DNA from: Gibbula magus
Taxonomy: Eukaryota; Mollusca; Gastropoda; Trochida; Trochidae
Assembly: GCA_936450465.1 (NCBI GenBank)
Contig: OW388300.1
Coordinates: 55,208,035 to 55,272,034, forward strand
Direction: 5' to 3'
Length of the DNA stretch: 64,000 bases
A model generated the notes under the pieces. The model had not been told where the DNA came from. It ran no database searches and saw only the letters and a program-made list of their open reading frames with translations. Below are positions 1-8,954 of the stretch, in pieces; position 1 is the first letter of the stretch; the number at the start of each line of letters is the position of its first letter. A program made the translations under genes and the position numbers.

Positions 1-1928
1 ATATAAACATATTCCAAGAAAAAACATGGATTTATTGTGACAAATCAAGTTACAAAATTAATTTACTGCGACAATACAATGATTTATAACGGTATTCGAT
101 GATATGTGATGGTTCTTACATAACGTGCTTGGAGCAAATGCGTCACCATTCAGTGGCCACGGGAATTCGCGTATTTATACAGAGGACGGGGCTAACCATA
201 AACTAATTAACTGACCCTCACTTAAGTGTTTGTGTATTTCACACCGCTTCAATCAGACTATTAGGGATGGGTTGATACTCTGACACCTTCAAATGTTCTT
301 ATAGATCTAACACACACTGATTATATAACATGTGACATTAGGAAGGCAGTAATTAAACTTCAATTGTCATGTTCAGTAACAGATTGTGAATTGTAAACAC
401 TCAGTCGATAATCGTATCGATGTTTAAGTTGTTATGTATAATATCATTTAAAGCCGTTGTCGTCAACCAATAAGAATCTAACCGTAAAAACATTGATTAA
501 ACATCGTATTTATCATAACATATATATTGCCATCACACATCCAACAAAAGCCATTATAGTTTGTCTACATTTAGATATTATAATCTGCAATGTATATGAG
601 AAATAAATGAATATTCAAAACAAAGTACATGTATTGTAAAATTTAAGAATCGACGGAATACTTAATTGTCATATTCTATAAACATGCAGACACAATTTGG
701 AAATTGGATAGTTACTGATAGTTATATAGTTATTGATTTGATTTCTCATTATGGTATAATAAATGTAATTTGTGTGGCGCTATTTGAAATGAATCAAGTC
801 AATTAAATTTTTTATTATTTATAAGTTGTATCAGTGTATAAAGTACAGTATTTTTGTATCTAATTGCCGAGTTAAATGGAATTTGCAAGCCTGGATATAG
901 TAGGATGTGTGTGTATTAAAAATACGTACGGATGAATATTGTCGCCAATACTGTTAATTCAATCTGAATAAATTAACACGCGTGTGGTTGACTCAGAGAT
1001 ATATTCAAGTGATCACTGGAATGTTCAGGAGATACGATTCATTTGCCTTCATGGATAAACTCTAAAGTTTCTGAGGTTTTTGAAAAAGTGGTCTATATTT
1101 TTTTTATTTCATTTGAACACAAACCGAAGAGCATATTGTGAAAACGCCTATTCAAAATTGACTCAACTCGTGATATTTCTTAGGGAAGGACAATTGTGTG
1201 ACAAAAGGCTATTCGTAAATATTGTCCATCTAAATCGTAAGACGTCTTGTATAAAACAGTGTATCGTCGTGAGAGAGCAGTCGAAATTGCAAACAAATCA
1301 AATGATTAAGAAATGTTTAATCTGGATTTTTCACGCGCCTCTTCACTGCTGTCAACAATCTAAAAGTGAGTGGGTCATCACAAGATCTAAATTGGAGATT
1401 GATTTCAAGATTAAATAAATAATGTTCGGATAATGCAAAATTGGTGACTCGATGTTAAAGCACAAGATTTAATCTTATCTTATATATATAAATTATGCAT
1501 CCCCGACAGTAAGCCGTTTTTGCTTGAATGGTTTCGCTGTTATCATATACATCTTACTTCCTTACTTGCCCTTATTATGACTTGATCAGTTAAATATAAA
1601 TAGATATACACAAATGGTATGTATATATTACAATATCTCTCCTCATTTTGAGTGAGACGCTCAGGGTTCATTCATCCATAACAAGGCTACTGGACACGCA
1701 TTTAACTTTCCCGTTTAGAACCGTTTGATCAAAGGGGATCACAGCAGGAGGGCTAATTAGTGTCATGTGCAGTGTGTATCTACTGCGATGAGTGAACTGT
1801 CTATCCACTTACCTGACCTAATCGACTTGTGTAATAAATTACACCTCGCTTGTCTTACACATTTTGTTTGGAGGGGAATAAGCTAAATTATGTTTCTAAC
1901 TCGAACCACTTAAAAAAGACAAAGAGTA
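1..1928. other. AT-rich non-coding stretch
   Basis: I see no gene, RNA or clear repeat here. The longest open frame (1080-1418) has no family resemblance, low-complexity AT-driven composition and no conserved motif, so it is not called. Confidence 0.6.
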
Positions 1929-1999
1929 CTTTTGGTTAGAATAAAACAAAATATATAACATTGCTTTTGGTTATAATAAAAACAAAATATATAACATTG
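1929..1999. repeat. Two-copy tandem repeat, ~35 bp unit
   Basis: The unit beginning CTTTTGGTTA and ending TATATAACATTG occurs twice back to back (1929-1963 and 1964-1999), with one substitution and a one-base A-run difference. It creates no meaningful ORF. The TTTTGGTTATAATAAAA part reappears at about 2692, at the start of the LINE-like fragment. Confidence 0.8.
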
Positions 2000-2639
2000 C
2001 TCGGGATTATATAAATGCCAGAACCCAGAAAACAAATTTAGCATAAAAAAACAAGATATGCCCCAAAGAACTTCATGCAAATATCGCATGATTGACAAAA
2101 TAAATTTGAATTGATGAATGTCATTCCAACCAATACTGAACTAAAACGCTACAGAAATTTCAAAAGAAGAAATTGATGAATACCATAAAACTCATAAACA
2201 CGACATTATCATCTTCTCGGATGCTGCAGCTAATACACACATCACGTAACTGCCATAGGCATTTACTCAAAAAAATCTAAATCCAAATAAACAATAAAAC
2301 AAACTCGACATAGAGAAAGGATAGATGCAATGGGGAAATCTCTGTCATACTCAAATAATAAAATATCAATCCCATCAGCTGCAGATGCACTGAATTAAGC
2401 ATCTCAAGTATACCCATGGTAAAAATGGGTGAAACCCCCTTATAGTTACAGGAATGAAATGTTATATTATCAACGTAACGTGCCAGTTTCGATTATCTTT
2501 TTTTGGTAAAATATGAATAACATGATGTCTTTTTGTGAATGGTGACCTTGAGCATTTGCTATTTCTCCACTTGTACTCTAAAATACCAAAGAAAGGGATA
2601 TATCAGAAAAATTAAATTTATTCCAAAAGGTTCATTCTT
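2000..2639. other. Non-coding, possible decayed LINE body
   Basis: No intact gene. A short open stretch near 2160-2260 lies on the same strand as the LINE 3' end just downstream and could be more of the same decayed element, but no diagnostic motif is visible. Confidence 0.35.
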
Positions 2640-3184
2640 TGTGTCTTGAGATCTTGGAATTGGTACATTGTTGCAGTGTTTGAGTGTTCTCATTTTGGTT
2701 ATAATAAAAAAGTAAAAGATGCATTTGAAAATTATATTCTACTGAATCCAAAAATAACCAACCATTACCATATTGCACTCCATTTCTTTCTTGTCTGCCC
2801 CGTTTACAATGAGTTAAGAATAAACTCCTATTTCTTTATTCAAGGTGACAATCTACCATCAATTCTTTATGGAAATGCTAGCTCGAGTAATAAACAAAAT
2901 ATTGAACTACTAAAATCTGTCCATTACTTCATAATTTACTCTCGAAGATTCTCTGATTTCTGCTAAATTTCATACAACATGCATTCCTTGCTAGAATATT
3001 GTCTTTTATGTAATTTTAGTTTATATGCTTTCAAATGCTCATTAATATGATTTGTATGCGTCACTAGTAATTATACATTGTAATTGTAATTATTTTGGAT
3101 CGGTCTTTATATAAGCACCTCTGTGCTTGTTGGCCAATCCATTCATGAATTGTATGTCTTTTCATGAATAAATATGTTTAAACC
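2640..3184 (+). mobile_element. LINE 3' fragment (end of ORF2 plus tail)
   Basis: An open frame at 2646-2966 contains HFFLVCPVYNELR. This resembles the HFLLICPYFHESR segment at the C-terminus of the intact LINE ORF2 in this window (about 12280-12320), the Cys/His region typical of non-LTR retrotransposon ORF2 ends. The upstream cysteines of that motif are not visible, so the coding part is decayed. It is followed by a 3' UTR with a stem-loop (AAGCAC/GTGCTT, 3113-3128), a CCAATCC box and an AATAAATATGTTTAAACC terminus at about 3167-3184. The element is 5'-truncated, as is usual for LINE copies. The clade cannot be set from this piece. Confidence 0.6.
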
Positions 3185-3380
3185 AAATGCAAATTCCCAA
3201 AAGAATCATTCATATTTTAATTTCTATAGGATGTTCTCTTGCTTAAGTTTCTATTTCATTTTATTAGAGATGTTCTGTTTCCAGCTTGTTCATTTGTTAT
3301 ACTGGAGCGGTGTTCAAATAAGCCTCATGGCTTGTTCGCCAATCCAGATTTCATTTTGTGAAATAAATGATGTTTAAACC
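3185..3380 (+). mobile_element. Second LINE 3' tail, tandem to the first
   Basis: Immediately after the preceding tail comes another with the same design: GGAGCGG box, stem-loop AAGCC-TCAT-GGCTT (3320-3333), GTTCGCCAATCC, and a terminal AATAAATGATGTTTAAACC. Stem bases differ from the neighbouring copy but pairing is kept. No coding sequence is recognisable in the 130 bases before the hairpin. Confidence 0.6.
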
Positions 3381-4540
3381 ATATACTATGAAATACTTGC
3401 CATGTATGTATTGTGTGCGAATGAGACTCAATGAACAATTTAAAGTATATTTGAATTCAGAAGAACCTTTTTCAAATGAAAACTTTCGCTTATTTGTTAT
3501 AACTAATTAATTATATAAACTAATTAAAACAGGTTACAGTCCCATAATCACAGTCAAGTAACCATCTAATCCCCTCTTAATCCCTGTAAATACATACAGA
3601 TGTGTGACAGGGTGAGGTGTCACCATGACACAAGATCAAAGTTAATCTGTTTGTGTTTTAAGATTAAAACAAACCAAATATTTTCTTATACATAAGAAAA
3701 ACAACTAACTAAAATATATCATTCTCTGCACCAACATAATATACACTAATATATTATATAATTTGTGACTCTTTTCTTGTAACATGTGTCCCTACATTCA
3801 ACTGTACACGGCAATATTATAAGTGTAAACTAGTTCGTTATTCAGACAGAAAGTAGTTAGCAAACTTTGAAACCGGTAATTGAATTACTTTTTATATTAT
3901 CAGGTCCTTGTTATCATGATTTTAGGAAAGCTTACATTCAATCTAGATATTTGAATAAAGCTTGTTGTTTAAGAAGTGAAATAATTGTTAGAAATAAAAT
4001 TATATTCTCTGGATTTGCCTCAACCTATCTGTTTATGATCACTTTGGTTTAAACATATAGCAGACTAGGATAATTTAACAATAAACTAAAACAAAAAGCC
4101 ACAAAACAAAACTACTTCAATATCTCATATGGATCCAGATTCTGCCAGATAATTCATTCTCGTCTTCGGATTGGGGGTAGTGGAACGGATAATGTAGTAA
4201 GATCACAAGATTTATTTCAAACAACTCTGCATGTAACTGCGGAAATGACAACGGATATGCGTTTAATTTTTCCTTATCTGTCCTATCTTCATTGATATAA
4301 GGTTAAATGCACATTTCTTTTCCAAATGGTTTTTTATTCTCTTAAATATTATATGGCAATTCTAGCTCATCAGAAAATGTTAATTTAGAACTTTAAAAAC
4401 CTTCACAACATCATCAAAGACATTTTTGGAATTTCCATGAGTATTGATTCTCTTTTTTTTTATGTTTGTGCCGTGTCTTGCTGGCGTTACCTATATCCTG
4501 ATATCTATTCTGCTGACATCCTAGTTGTATTTGGTGCTTT
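3381..4540. other. AT-rich non-coding stretch
   Basis: No gene or repeat family recognised. A 61-codon open frame at 3867-4052 has no supporting feature. Confidence 0.55.
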
Positions 4541-4597
4541 TGTCTCTCTGTCTCTGTCTCTGTCTCTGTCTCTGTCTGTCTGTCTGTCTCTCTCTCT

Positions 4598-4667
<70 letters not shown>
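4541..4667. repeat. (TC)n microsatellite with TCTG variants
   Basis: An almost pure CT-dinucleotide tract. It begins with interspersed TCTG units, passes through CCCTCTCCC interruptions, and ends as uninterrupted TC. The serine/leucine-rich and arginine/glutamate-rich open frames across it on either strand are artefacts of the repeat. Confidence 0.97.
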
Positions 4668-4670
<3 letters not shown>

Positions 4671-4694
4671 GTTATACTATATAAATCCTGTCAA

Positions 4695-4891
4695 CGTCAC
4701 GGGGATAGATATTAATATAGGGGTAACCCTGTTTATCAATCCCCCTTTCCGTGTACCATCTTCAAATGTATTTATTTGGGGAGAGGCATTAATATGATTA
4801 TAGGAAAAAAGTCCTTGAAAAGTATAGGGGTAACCCTGTTTATCAATCCCCCTTTCCGTGTACCATCTGGAAATAAATACCGTTTAAATCC
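4695..4891 (+). mobile_element. Tandem pair of LINE 3' tails with a 30-bp insertion
   Basis: Two near-identical units share TATAGGGGTAACCCTG, TTTATCAATCCCCC and TTTCCGTGTACCATCT (stem-loops at 4719-4730 and 4826-4837). The second ends in AATAAATACCGTTTAAATCC. Between its upstream GGGGAGAGGCATTAATA box and its hairpin, the second unit carries about 30 extra bases containing AGGAAAAAAGTCCTTG. That is the motif that forms the terminal arrays of the element starting at 5034. Confidence 0.6.
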
Positions 4892-5033
4892 AAAGAAACC
4901 GGTTGCTTTAACTGATAAACTGATGTTATGAGTTCAAAATATTATTAATATATTAATGTGTCCAAATTATACAAATATCCGCCATTTAAACTTCTTTTAT
5001 GTAAATGGTTACATGGGTACGACCTGAAGGTGT

Positions 5034-5909
5034 CCGGAAAAAAAGTCCTTGGAAAAAAAGTACCGGAAAAAAAGTCCTAAATTCAACTAGGAAAAAAAGT
5101 CCTCCGGAAAATAAGTCCTATTTTAGTTTTTAGGTAACATAGTATGACAAAATAATAAACTTTTGTTGCAATTCACTTTATTCAGATTCAACAATGCAAT
5201 AATCATTAGCACTGGTAACACATTGTTTATAGATACAATACATAGATATCTTTATTCAGATTCAATGTAACACAATTTAGAGGTTGTATTCATTGTTTCT
5301 AATATATATCTCTCTATATATTTACTTTACTGTTTACTTTAGATAAAATGATATGTAAATTACTACTGCTATTAAGGATAAATTAACAGAGTTAAGTATA
5401 CTTGTTATCTTGTAACTCTTTTTGCTAGTGATTATTTTGTAATTGTCGTGGAACATATGCACATATGAGGTGTTATTACCTGGCGACAATATCTAGTTGG
5501 TATTTATAATCAAACCTATTAAATCTAATATACCTCATGTCGACTAAAACTGTATGAAAACAGGGGATATATAATTTCACATCACATATACTCTTGACTG
5601 GTGCTTAATTAATCCCTGATTAATCCTTATTTAATATAACATGTGATTCAATAGATTGAGATAAACTCACATTTTCGTAATTCTTAATTAATCCAAAATG
5701 CCTCTTAAAGTAAAGTTAATTATCCATATTTAGATATCACAACATCCTTCTTGACTTCAAGTACAAACAATTCATGTTTTCTTAACAATATATTCATGTT
5801 AATGTCTATTTAACCTGTTTTTATAGTAATAGGACTTTTTTCCGGAGGACTTTTTTACCGGTACTTTTTTTCCCAGGACTTTTTTTCCAAGGACTTTTTT
5901 TCCTGTACT
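5034..5909. mobile_element. Element bounded by inverted GGAAAAAAAGTCCT arrays
   Basis: The left array (5034-5120) has about five copies of a GGAAAAAAAGTCCT/GTACC motif. The right array (5829-5909) holds the same motif in reverse complement, so the two ends can pair over roughly 80 bases. The ~700-bp interior is AT-rich and non-coding, with a short direct repeat (TTTATTCAGATTCAA at about 5177 and 5250). This is the layout of a non-autonomous DNA transposon with long, internally repetitive inverted termini. No target duplication or transposase is visible and the superfamily is unknown. Confidence 0.6.
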
Positions 5910-6084
5910 ATTTGGTAACAAGATCCTATCAATTCAAAAAAATACACAAATAACTCATAATCCAGGCTGTTCATAAATTTATTCCTCATAGCAAACGCTT
6001 CTCATGAAAATATTTTTTAATGTGATGTTGTGTTTTTCTACATTAATGTATGTATAATTGTATTTATGATGTAATTATCCTGTT

Positions 6085-6172
6085 TTATTGTTGTTTTGGG
6101 GAGAAACATTTGTATAGGGTAAACCCTGTTTGATGATTCCCCTGAGTATATGAATAAATATTGTTAAAACCA
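6085..6172 (+). mobile_element. Isolated LINE 3' tail
   Basis: A GGGGAGAAACATT box is followed by stem-loop AGGG-TAAA-CCCT (6116-6127), then GTTTGATGATTCCCC and a terminal AATAAATATTGTTAAAACC. This is the same order of boxes as the tails at 3100-3380 and 4695-4891. No ORF precedes it, so it is a severely 5'-truncated insertion. Confidence 0.5.
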
Positions 6173-6700
6173 TATAAAATCTGAATAAGATTATTTCAAC
6201 ATTTCCAGGTGAGATGTAGTCATCTATCAAGAGACATGACCTTTGCATCAAGTTGGTACCCATATTGACCACACTAATTAATCCCTCGTTAATCCCTCGT
6301 CTGAGTGAATCTTGTTGACACTCTAAGGTGTACAAACTAAACGGGCTCTTTGTTTGTTATATAACATTGTGCTCATCTCTTGTGAAGACCATCTGTGAAA
6401 TGCAGACTTCTTTGTTAGTGTCAATTAAGCTACTCAGAGCAATACTAGTAATTTACTTGTGACCAGCTAAGCAGGTGTGAACTTGTCACCTGTAAAAACA
6501 CACACGGGTGGCTTATGGGCAGGTGACTAATTGCCTGTCAATCGCGTCACAGCTAATGGATGATATACTGTTTTGAGTTATCCAATGAAATCAGTTAAGT
6601 GAAACACCAATGAGATTTGAGCTGAAATCCGGGATAATCAATTGGGCAAGATGTTTAACACTTATCTCGGGTTACTACCCGTGTTAACACCTAAGAGTTG
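6173..6700. other. Non-coding stretch
   Basis: No gene recognised. Small features are repeated AATCCCTCGTTAATCCCTCG (6275-6300) and an ACCTGTAAAAACACACACGGGT dyad near 6487. It leads into the promoter-like block at 6712. Confidence 0.5.
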
Positions 6701-6711
6701 CAACAATGGTG

Positions 6712-6797
6712 TATAAATATGTCGTGTCGTGATAATACCTGCATTTCATTTGGATATTCATATTGTTCTTTCGGATACGCTTTTTTAAAAGGTGAGT
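6712..6797 (+). promoter_or_regulatory. TATA box, conserved first-exon-like block and splice donor
   Basis: TATAAAT at 6712-6718 is followed about 29 bases later by a conserved block (about 6741-6790) containing TTTGGATATTCATATTGT and GGATACG, then AAAAG|GTGAGT, a good splice donor at 6791/6792. A block with the same sequence, the same TATA spacing and the same donor position lies at 21484-21560. The reading as a transcribed first exon is inferred from the TATA distance and donor. No coding sequence or acceptor has been assigned downstream. Confidence 0.45.
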
Positions 6798-7032
6798 TTT
6801 ATTATTTTAATAAATCTATCACTATCTAGACAACAATTATAAAAGAACTTGTATAGAGCACTTTAATGCAGGTAACTAATTCATTTGATACTGATACTTA
6901 CCATTGGGAAGCAACAATGACAATGTTCAACACGATTCAAACCTGATTTTACACATTCATTTTAAAATTTCTCAAAAAAGCGTCTGCATGAATCTAATGT
7001 CGTCTGACAGAAACAACTCATGCAAAAAAACC

Positions 7033-7112
7033 GGGATGCGGTGATTTCGTAGGCCAGACCAGTTCGTAGGAGCGGAGAATTCGTAGGACTGGTGAGTTCG
7101 TAGGAGGATTAA
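7033..7112 (+). repeat. Left TTCGTAGGAG array of element I
   Basis: Four spaced copies of the core TTCGTAGG are visible, in direct orientation, separated by 10-15 bases of differing sequence. They run from the terminal GGGATGCGGTG inwards to GGAGGATTAAAAA. Confidence 0.8.
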
Positions 7113-8030
7113 AAAATATATCATAAAGTGATATTTATTCTTGAAAATATTCGTTTGACTGTTATTATTTATTACTTTAGTACTTATACCATGTTATAAC
7201 ATGATTTGGATACCATGTCATGTTGATAGAGCCTACTCACCAAACTTGTAAAGTAAGTTATTTGTTCGTTAGAAAAACATGGTGTGAGATGTTTTGATTG
7301 CTAAAAACTCTGTCGTTGTAAAGTTGACTTAAGTTGTAGCAATAAAGGAATATAAATTAGGAAGCATGTTTATTATCCATAAGACAACCAACTTACAAGG
7401 CCTTTTCCTATAAACAATTGATTATAATTATGAAGACGTACATATTTAACAATATTATAATACATTTATATTTCATTTAAAGGACAACCAATATAACGAC
7501 CAGTTTCTACTCACATCGGCTCTGCAGTGACTGGTCCTGTTAAGTTATTTTTGGCCGCAAAATACTTATTAAAATATCATACCTGAATTTTACGGAAGCA
7601 AACACATATGTTTCCAAATTGTATCCGAAAATTATATTGAAAACAATTGCAATATTGATGCGAATATACGGGAAGGGAACAGACAGAGTCAACTCGACGT
7701 GCACGGGACGCACGAGGCCAGTGGAGAGACGGGCGTCACACGGGCTGCATGGTGTGAGTGCACAGAGAGATGGGAGTTTCTGTCCTGTGTTGGAGGCTGC
7801 GTATCGGCTCGTTTTAACAGCCTATTAAAACAAACAGGTTACCTAAAGGTAAAACATTGATTGTAGCCGGTTCTTTTCTGACCAGGCAACTGAAATTATT
7901 GCTAATTGTGAATTTGGCAATATTCTTTTCTGACCACAAAACTTTAAGCTGTTCGCCATATCAAGTCAAATGTACCCCGTGTCGGGGATCTGCATATTGC
8001 ATAGACACTTATGTACCCTCTGACCATGAA

Positions 8031-8954
8031 ATGTGTTTTCATCAACCTTATATACCTAGACAGCTTGAGCAATGTGTGGACGTGGAGGCGAACCCGGGAC
8101 CACCCAAAAAGAACCACAAGACCAAGGAGCAGAGCAAACAGACCAAGCTAGCGTTTGTAGACCATGCTGACGTCAGTGACTCTGACCAGGGGGTGGAAGA
8201 CATTGCCGGTATGTTCAGACTCATTAGAAAAGACATGAAAGCTTTAAATCTAAAGTTTGATAAAGTGAGCAATGAAATCAAACGGGAGCAGAAGATTATC
8301 CGTGAAGAAAATACTAAATTAAGAGAAAAGATTAATGCTTTGGAATTAAAATTAGACAGAAATGAGGCTCAAAGTAGGAGAAATAATGTTGTTGTACATG
8401 GTCTGTCTGGTAATGCACACGAGTCGTGGGTCGACTCCGAGAAAACCATCAGAAAGTTCATGAAAGACCAGCTATGTTTGCCAAATGCAGATACTATTCA
8501 AATTGAAAGAGCGCATCGAATGAAAAGTAAATCAAATAAAAAACCATTGATAGTGAAATTTCTTTGTTTCAAAGACAAACTTTCGGTAATGGATGCAGCA
8601 AGGAGATCGTTGAAGGAAAATGAGACTTTGCATGTATCAAATGACTTTACTGAGCGCACCAGAGCTACGAGGAAGTCACTGATCCCGATCATGGTGGAAG
8701 CAAGGGAGGAAGGGAAGACGGCCTACCTATCCTATGACAAACTTATTATAAATGACAAAGCCTTTGTTTTAGCCGATGACGGGTCTAGTCTGGAACAGGT
8801 TGGTGGCAGTAGGAGACGAGGTGATCGTGCTGACAAGAAGTCTGAAGGTCGGCAGTCTCAACAGTCCATACGAGTGGAGCAGTCCCGAGGAGGTGGTGAC
8901 AGTGAGCAGACTGAGCAGAGTGAGCAGTATGAGCAGACAGACGACGACCCCTAG
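8031..8954 (+). CDS. LINE ORF1 protein with N-terminal 2A-like peptide, coiled coil and RRM-like domain
   Basis: This encodes the RNA-binding structural partner of ORF2 in a retrotransposition particle. The first ATG in frame is at 8031. The frame is open back to 7818 but has only non-ATG codons there, so 7857 (TTG) is not accepted as a start. From that ATG the protein is about 308 residues. Residues 1-24 end in DVEANPGP, a match to the 2A ribosome-skipping consensus. A charged, heptad-like segment (about residues 65-115) is a probable coiled coil. It is followed by an RRM-like region (NNVVVHGL to about the IVKF segment) and a basic/charged C-terminal domain, as in L1-type ORF1 (Transposase_22) proteins. 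The C-terminus carries a nine-base minisatellite coding EQT/EQS repeats (about 8898-8940). A UAG ends it, in the same frame as ORF2. Confidence 0.8.
   Translation: MCFHQPYIPRQLEQCVDVEANPGPPKKNHKTKEQSKQTKLAFVDHADVSDSDQGVEDIAGMFRLIRKDMKALNLKFDKVSNEIKREQKIIREENTKLREKINALELKLDRNEAQSRRNNVVVHGLSGNAHESWVDSEKTIRKFMKDQLCLPNADTIQIERAHRMKSKSNKKPLIVKFLCFKDKLSVMDAARRSLKENETLHVSNDFTERTRATRKSLIPIMVEAREEGKTAYLSYDKLIINDKAFVLADDGSSLEQVGGSRRRGDRADKKSEGRQSQQSIRVEQSRGGGDSEQTEQSEQYEQTDDDP
8079..8102 (+). other. 2A-like ribosome-skipping motif DVEANPGP
   Basis: The eight codons spell DVEANPGP, satisfying the D-V/I-E-x-N-P-G-P consensus. In known 2A peptides the ribosome fails to form the Gly-Pro bond (here 8099/8100), releasing an upstream peptide and continuing from Pro. 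With the ATG at 8031 the released leader would be 23 residues. 2A-like sequences at ORF1 N-termini are known in several animal and trypanosome LINEs. Activity here is inferred from the consensus only. Confidence 0.8.
8952..8954 (+). other. In-frame UAG separating ORF1 from ORF2
   Basis: ORF1 and ORF2 share one reading frame. Only this TAG (context CCC-TAG-GGA) interrupts a continuous open frame from 7818 to 12440. Between 8955 and 9018 there is no other stop and no ATG in frame. The base after the stop is G. Readthrough, termination-reinitiation or non-AUG initiation are all possible; the sequence does not distinguish them. Confidence 0.7.

Noticed and set aside
1080..1418. 112-codon open frame
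   Set aside because: No family motif, AT-driven composition, no conserved copy. Chance is sufficient.
4414..4797. Long open frames on both strands rich in Arg/Glu or Ser/Leu
   Set aside because: They are translations of the (TC)n microsatellite.
7619..7828. Upstream ORF before LINE ORF1
   Set aside because: It begins with TTG, resembles no protein, and lies in the LINE 5' leader.
7857..8030. N-terminal extension of LINE ORF1 with a hydrophobic segment
   Set aside because: The codon at 7857 is TTG and the frame has no ATG before 8031. The extension is kept only as a possibility of non-AUG initiation.
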